From an uncultured Blautia sp. (GTDB lineage: Bacteria > Bacillota > Clostridia > Lachnospirales > Lachnospiraceae): a stretch of DNA of 16,882 bases. The notes beneath the pieces were generated by a model. That model made no database searches and was not told where the DNA came from. It was given only the letters and a program-made list of their open reading frames with translations. Location: NCBI GenBank assembly GCA_934358405.1, contig CAKRKL010000031.1:1-16882 (forward strand), given 5' to 3'. Positions 13,504 to 16,882 of the stretch are shown here, one piece after another. The position numbers were made by a program, and so were the translations under genes. The stretch's first letter is position 1. Each line of letters begins with the position of its first letter.

Positions 13504-14649
13504 ATGGAATATATAATTATTTTACCGATTACATTTGAAGTAATTATTGGTGTTTTGATGCTTCTGTTAGGTGCAGGCTATACGTTTGTGGCAAATATTA
13601 CCGATATGATAAGGGGGATATCCTGGGTATCATTTTTTTTATGGACTTTTTTTCAGGCAGGGAAAGAAATTGTTTATGCTTTTAGAGAAAGGCGGTTTAT
13701 ATGGATTTTATATGGTATTAAGTATTTGTTTTTCGGAGCGTTTTTTTCATATTTTCCATATGCATTATGTCTTGTCTTTTTTGACAATGCAGAAAAAGTA
13801 AATTGTATCAGTGTTATGATATCTCTTGCTATTTTGATCATAATGTGTGTGGTGGATAATTGGTTAATGAAAGAGTGGGCAGGCGTTGGTGCGTTTATTG
13901 CTGTATTTATCATACAGTTTGTGGTTATGATTGTTCCACAGGTATATGCGTATAATATTTGGGCAGCGGAAATTTTGAAAACTCCTGTGGAAGAAAGTAT
14001 TACATATAAATTAGATAGAGACAGTTTCCCGATTGTAGAAGCAGGGTGTGGATATAAGTATAAATATGGTGTTGCAGTATCGTACTTTCCCTTGCCCCTA
14101 TCTATGACGGGCTATAAACTGAAAAAATTCCATAAAGGCGAGGTGGTATATTCGATTGGAAACCAGTCGGATTTTGGAAAAGTAGGATGGCTGAAAAGCG
14201 GAAAATTCCGTTATGAAGATTGTCCGCTGGTTTGTAATGCTGATCGGTCGGTTGTTGGGTATATACCTATCAGTCATTTTGAAGGGTATGCAGATAAAGA
14301 ATTGCTTGAATCTGTAAAAGAAGATGCGCTTGGACAATCTTTTGAGATTTATAACTTACATAAAAATAAGAATGGCTCTTCAAGAGAAATACAGACACAT
14401 ATAACTTTTCTTGATGATACTACTCTTTATCTTAAGGAAAGTAAGTTCGTAGCAGTATATAAGGAAAACAGTAATGGAACAGTTTTTCCTCATTGGGAAG
14501 AAGAGAGTATGATTCAGGAAGCATATTATTCTTATGAATTTACCAAAACTAAAAAGGATGAGGTGATTTTAAATTTTAACAATGGTAAATACAATGTGGA
14601 AATTAATTATAATAACAATACGATTTCAAGCATCCGTGCAATAGAATAG
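13504..14649 (+). CDS. Five-helix membrane protein of unknown function
   Basis: I do not recognise this 381-residue protein. About five membrane helices are visible (roughly 3-30, 38-58, 66-93, 101-121, 124-152), very rich in Phe, Ile and Trp. A polar domain follows (about 160-381). Within it, residues 203-260 (KKFHKGEVVYSIG, VGWLKSGKF, VVGYIPISHF) have the spacing of a small SH3-like barrel, a weak impression only. The tail is rich in Asn, Lys and Tyr beta-strand-like stretches. ATG13504 is preferred over ATG13492 because GGAG (13494-13497) lies six bases before it. It is the first gene of an AT-rich operon and is probably repressed by the divergent XRE protein. Its AT-rich codons differ from the metabolic genes, a sign of transfer. 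Confidence 0.7.
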   Translation: MEYIIILPITFEVIIGVLMLLLGAGYTFVANITDMIRGISWVSFFLWTFFQAGKEIVYAFRERRFIWILYGIKYLFFGAFFSYFPYALCLVFFDNAEKVNCISVMISLAILIIMCVVDNWLMKEWAGVGAFIAVFIIQFVVMIVPQVYAYNIWAAEILKTPVEESITYKLDRDSFPIVEAGCGYKYKYGVAVSYFPLPLSMTGYKLKKFHKGEVVYSIGNQSDFGKVGWLKSGKFRYEDCPLVCNADRSVVGYIPISHFEGYADKELLESVKEDALGQSFEIYNLHKNKNGSSREIQTHITFLDDTTLYLKESKFVAVYKENSNGTVFPHWEEESMIQEAYYSYEFTKTKKDEVILNFNNGKYNVEINYNNNTISSIRAIE

Positions 14650-14697
14650 GCGATAAAAGAGCTTTTAAATAGGTGCTTTGGGAGGAAAGGCGGAAAA

Positions 14698-15210
14698 ATG
14701 AACGAACTTAATAACAGGAAACAAAAAAATGGAGAGACAAAAAGATTAAAATGTCCATCATGTAACAGTACTAATTTACAATATGTGACTGAAACAGAAA
14801 CAAAAGTAGAAACTTCAGGAGGTTATTCTGGCTCTAAAGGATTCCTTGGGTATCTTTTCTTAGGACCATTTGGACTGCTTTGCGGAAATTGCGGAAAATC
14901 CCAGAAAACAACGGTTATAGATGAACATAAGCATTTCTGGGTGTGCTCTGATTGTGGCTGTAAATTTCCTGCACTTGAAGATCTTGAACTGGAAATACAA
15001 AAGAAGAAAAATGCTTTAAAAGGAGTCGGACCAATATTTGTTTGCTGCTTAATTCTTCTTATTATTGGAACTTTGATAGATTTTTCTTTTCTCAAAATTA
15101 TGGGAATAGGATGTGCAATTTTTACTGTAATATTAGTTCCTCTGCTTAAGAAAGAAATAAAAACAAGGGAATCAGAATATGCAGAACTTGAACAAAAAGT
15201 TAAAATGTAA
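14698..15210 (+). CDS. Zinc-ribbon membrane protein
   Basis: This 170-residue protein begins with a cytoplasmic-type zinc-ribbon region: CPSC (Cys19, Cys22), CGNC (Cys62, Cys65) and VCSDCGC (Cys83, Cys86, Cys88), which could form one or two zinc knuckles. Between the first two lies a Gly- and Leu-rich patch, GGYSGSKGFLGYLFLGPFGLL (41-61), perhaps membrane-associating. A helical stretch (93-107) leads to two membrane helices (about 111-129 and 131-150) and a charged tail. No enzyme motif is visible; such proteins are common hypothetical members of phage or accessory loci. ATG14698 has AGGAAAGG at 14683-14690. It lies 48 bases after the five-helix protein gene and overlaps the next gene by 32 bases, so all three are one transcript. 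Confidence 0.75.
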   Translation: MNELNNRKQKNGETKRLKCPSCNSTNLQYVTETETKVETSGGYSGSKGFLGYLFLGPFGLLCGNCGKSQKTTVIDEHKHFWVCSDCGCKFPALEDLELEIQKKKNALKGVGPIFVCCLILLIIGTLIDFSFLKIMGIGCAIFTVILVPLLKKEIKTRESEYAELEQKVKM

Positions 15211-15559
15211 GCTCCTGCTTTTACATAAATACTTTATGCGTATAGGAAAATACTCCGGATGTCATCAGATGCCAGAAAGAAGTTTTTTTATAAATGGGAT
15301 GCAATTTCCATTATGTGCACGCTGCACAGGAATTTTGGCAGGATATTTAGTTGGAGTTCTTTTATTTGTACTGAAAATATTTGTACCTATAGAATTATGT
15401 TTATGTTTTGGCTTGGTTATGCTGGGGGATTGGTATATGCAGTATATTGATGTTCTGCCGTCAACTAATATACGCAGGTTTATAACTGGTACATTATGCG
15501 GCATAGGATATCTGCAAATTTTAATTAAAATATTTTATATGGTAGCGAAAATGGTATAA
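15179..15559 (+). CDS. DUF2085 family membrane protein
   Basis: The 126-residue protein carries the DUF2085 pattern: GCHQMPERSFFING (27-40), then PLCARCTGILAGY (44-56) and a TNIRRFITGTLCGIGY block (96-111). About three membrane helices follow the Cys motif (52-68, 72-90, 101-121). The conserved Cys28, His29, Cys46 and Cys49 suggest metal binding, but the function of this family is unknown to me. ATG15179 has AAGGGA at 15165-15170, eight bases away, and makes the gene overlap the previous one by 32 bases; ATG15236 would avoid overlap but has no ribosome site. It is the last gene of the AT-rich operon, closed by the terminator at 15592-15629. Confidence 0.8.
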   Translation: MQNLNKKLKCKLLLLHKYFMRIGKYSGCHQMPERSFFINGMQFPLCARCTGILAGYLVGVLLFVLKIFVPIELCLCFGLVMLGDWYMQYIDVLPSTNIRRFITGTLCGIGYLQILIKIFYMVAKMV

Positions 15560-15591
15560 TTTTATATTTTTAATGAAAGGTATATTTATAA

Positions 15592-15629
15592 AACCTTCTG
15601 TTGCTGAGACGAGTAACAGAAGGTTCTTT
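15592..15629 (+). terminator. Terminator closing the AT-rich cassette
   Basis: AACCTTCTGTT (15592-15602) pairs perfectly with AACAGAAGGTT (15615-15625) and is followed by CTTTTAT. The minus strand reads AACCTTCTGTT then an A-flanked TTTATAAA, so it may also help end the Rpn gene coming from the right. Confidence 0.8.
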
Positions 15630-15649
15630 TATGGAATGCTGATAAGTGG

Positions 15650-16546
15650 TTATAGGGGGGAGTGTTTGGGATTTTGGCTTAGGTACTCATTTAAATAGGC
15701 CTGTGCCTTCTCCTCGGAAAGATGGAATCCGGAAATCAGCTTTTGAATAATGAGGGCAGAGGAAGCATTAAATTCCATACAGGTTTCAATCGTAGTGCGG
15801 ATACCTATTTCAATTGCTTCCTCATATGCTTCCTCTCGAAGCATGCGCATCGTTTTCTCTTCATCATATTCGTAAATACTCATAGCTTTTGCCTCCGCTC
15901 GGTTTTTTAATAGAAAATCCCGCAGAATATTTTCCTGGATACATTCGGTGATGGCTTTTTCAACAGCGTCAGATAATGGCATCTGGGCAGAGTAGGTTCG
16001 GATGCGTGATACATATTCGGAATAATCGCGAAGGGTGTGGCAAGCATTCATCAACTCCTGATTATGTCCCTTGTTTATATTTAACATGACAGCTTTCAGC
16101 TCCAGTGCAGGATGATCAGCAGTAGGATGGAATAAATCAGAAAGCATGTATTCCGTTCTGTCAGGCTGCTGTTCTTTTCCATTATAAAAAATAATAAAAG
16201 AAGGCAATGGAATCTGTATTGCTTTCCTACCATACAGATTCATATCTTTTGTATAAGCAGAATAAATATCCGCTATGTACATAAGAAAACGCAGGGGCAG
16301 GTTAGGATTAACTGTAGCTTGCTGCTCATAAAGTGCCAGACGCATGTCAATGATAAAGGAAAGATCATTCGCCATTGTCATATAGATTGCATTCTCCAGT
16401 GTGGTAATGGTGAGCAGTGCGGGATCGTCATAATGGGTTCCGTTAATTGCATTGTAAAGGTTCAGTAATTCTTTCTTGTCATTAAAAATCATCTTGTACA
16501 ATCTGTCTTTGTATAAGCGATTAGCAGACAATGTGGTAGTATCCAT
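15650..16546 (-). CDS. Rpn-family PD-(D/E)XK nuclease-like protein
   Basis: This 298-residue protein fits the Rpn (recombination-promoting nuclease) / PDDEXK_2 group, related to transposase-like nucleases often found in many copies in gut clostridia. Visible: an N-terminal helix (KMIFNDKKELLNLYNAI), Glu51 (LENAIYM), an acidic strand NDLSFIIDM (Asp61, Asp67), and YEQQATVNPNLPLRFLMYIADIY (73-95), where Glu74 and Gln76 match the E-x-Q catalytic element. The C-terminus has charged helices (REEAYEEAIEIG) and a short repeat-like ending, as usual. ATG at 16546 has AGGAGG on the minus strand (16553-16558), six bases away. The open frame continues upstream to a TTG near 16690 with no ribosome site; I reject that extension. 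No terminal repeats or target duplications are seen, so it is not shown to be mobile. Confidence 0.82.
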   Translation of the reverse strand: MDTTTLSANRLYKDRLYKMIFNDKKELLNLYNAINGTHYDDPALLTITTLENAIYMTMANDLSFIIDMRLALYEQQATVNPNLPLRFLMYIADIYSAYTKDMNLYGRKAIQIPLPSFIIFYNGKEQQPDRTEYMLSDLFHPTADHPALELKAVMLNINKGHNQELMNACHTLRDYSEYVSRIRTYSAQMPLSDAVEKAITECIQENILRDFLLKNRAEAKAMSIYEYDEEKTMRMLREEAYEEAIEIGIRTTIETCMEFNASSALIIQKLISGFHLSEEKAQAYLNEYLSQNPKHSPL

Positions 16547-16721
16547 AGAAGACCTCCTTTTAATAAAAATGGCGGAAGATCTCCTGGATAATCCGATTGC
16601 ATTCCTATCAGAAACCTTCCTGCTGTTATATGGGAAAAGCATGAGATTTCTGAAGCGGCAGAACGCCGGAGATATCGGAAATGATATCAAATAGACTTAC
16701 TGAAATGAAATGCTTTCTTAT

Positions 16722-16750
16722 AGTATAGTATAAACAAGGAAAAGATGCAA
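16722..16750 (-). promoter_or_regulatory. Promoter of the Rpn-like gene
   Basis: On the minus strand TTGCAT (16750-16745) and TATACT (16727-16722) are 17 bases apart. Start near 16715 would give a leader of about 170 bases. Confidence 0.55.
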
Positions 16751-16819
16751 GGAAAATCGTCTGACGTAATTCGACAAATAACCTGCACAAAAAAATATGT
16801 AATTATTTGTAAAAAGTGC

Positions 16820-16848
16820 TTGACTTCTCCTTGCGGCAGTGGTATAGT
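16820..16848 (+). promoter_or_regulatory. Strong promoter reading out of the window
   Basis: TTGACT (16820-16825) and TATAGT (16843-16848) are 17 bases apart, five of six matches each. TTGCGGCA (16831-16838) and TGTCGCAA (16857-16864) form a 7/8 inverted repeat around the -10 and start site, a plausible repressor operator. The gene served lies beyond 16882. Confidence 0.7.
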
Positions 16849-16882
16849 AAACAAGCTGTCGCAAGAAATTGCTTCTGAAATA

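Larger units (their letters stand above)
16547..16882. other. Right-end intergenic region with two promoters
   Basis: This 336-base stretch holds the long leader and promoter of the minus-strand Rpn gene (16722-16750) and a strong plus-strand promoter (16820-16848). Between them is ACAAATAA (16774-16781) inverted as TTATTTGT (16803-16810). A 41-codon plus-strand frame at 16569-16694 has no ribosome site, and I do not call it. Confidence 0.6.

Noticed and set aside
16569..16694. 41-codon plus-strand frame upstream of the Rpn gene, protein-like in appearance
   Set aside because: No Shine-Dalgarno sequence, and it is antisense to the leader of the Rpn gene. It could be a gene remnant but nothing shows this.
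1..16882. CRISPR arrays, tRNA or rRNA genes, insertion-sequence ends
   Set aside because: No regularly spaced repeats, no cloverleaf or rRNA-like sequence, and no terminal inverted repeats with a transposase were seen. The Rpn protein alone is not proof of an element.

Overview
The window looks like chromosomal DNA of a spore-forming, anaerobic Gram-positive clostridium, most likely a member of the Lachnospiraceae. The grounds are moderately low GC, strong AGGAGG-type ribosome sites, a threonine T-box leader, a spoIIGA-sigE sporulation pair, and the long PurB form. The organism is inferred from gene content and style, not from a database match.

Layout, left to right. A glutamine/polar amino acid-type ABC ATPase (113-805) is followed by a promoter and folded leader, then purB and purA (971-3743), which make AMP from IMP. 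A terminator follows, then a membrane-anchored HAD phosphatase-like gene (3854-4675) with a second internal start. Next come a hairpin-rich non-coding stretch, a SEC-C zinc-motif protein (5047-5562) and a DUF218/YdcF-like membrane protein (5690-6442). A clear promoter and T-box leader (about 6507-6751) control thrS (6849-8783). thrS and aroE (minus strand, 8852-9721) converge on one bidirectional terminator. aroE and aroD (9792-10562) diverge from a 70-base gap and encode adjacent shikimate-pathway steps.

The sporulation block follows. A compact regulatory region (10600-10768) has a spoIIG-like promoter with a 22-base spacer, Spo0A-box-like heptamers, and a large hairpin whose left arm contains promoter sequence. 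It drives spoIIGA (10769-11614) and sigE (11629-12360), the mother-cell sigma factor and its processing protease. sigG, usually next in this locus, is not there. Instead there is a small helical-bundle protein (12475-12906) preceded by a candidate forespore-type promoter.

From about 13050 to 15560 the DNA becomes visibly AT-rich and looks like an acquired cassette. It has a small divergent XRE repressor (minus strand), a promoter carrying two TAGTA/TACTA palindromes, a five-helix membrane protein of unknown function, a zinc-ribbon membrane protein and a DUF2085 protein, closed by a terminator. The last gene (minus strand, 15650-16546) is an Rpn-family PD-(D/E)XK nuclease-like protein with its own promoter. 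A strong outward promoter at 16820-16848 serves a gene beyond the right edge.

The best candidates for new biology are the self-insulating spoIIG promoter hairpin, the XRE-controlled membrane cassette, the purB leader RNA and the dual-start HAD gene.
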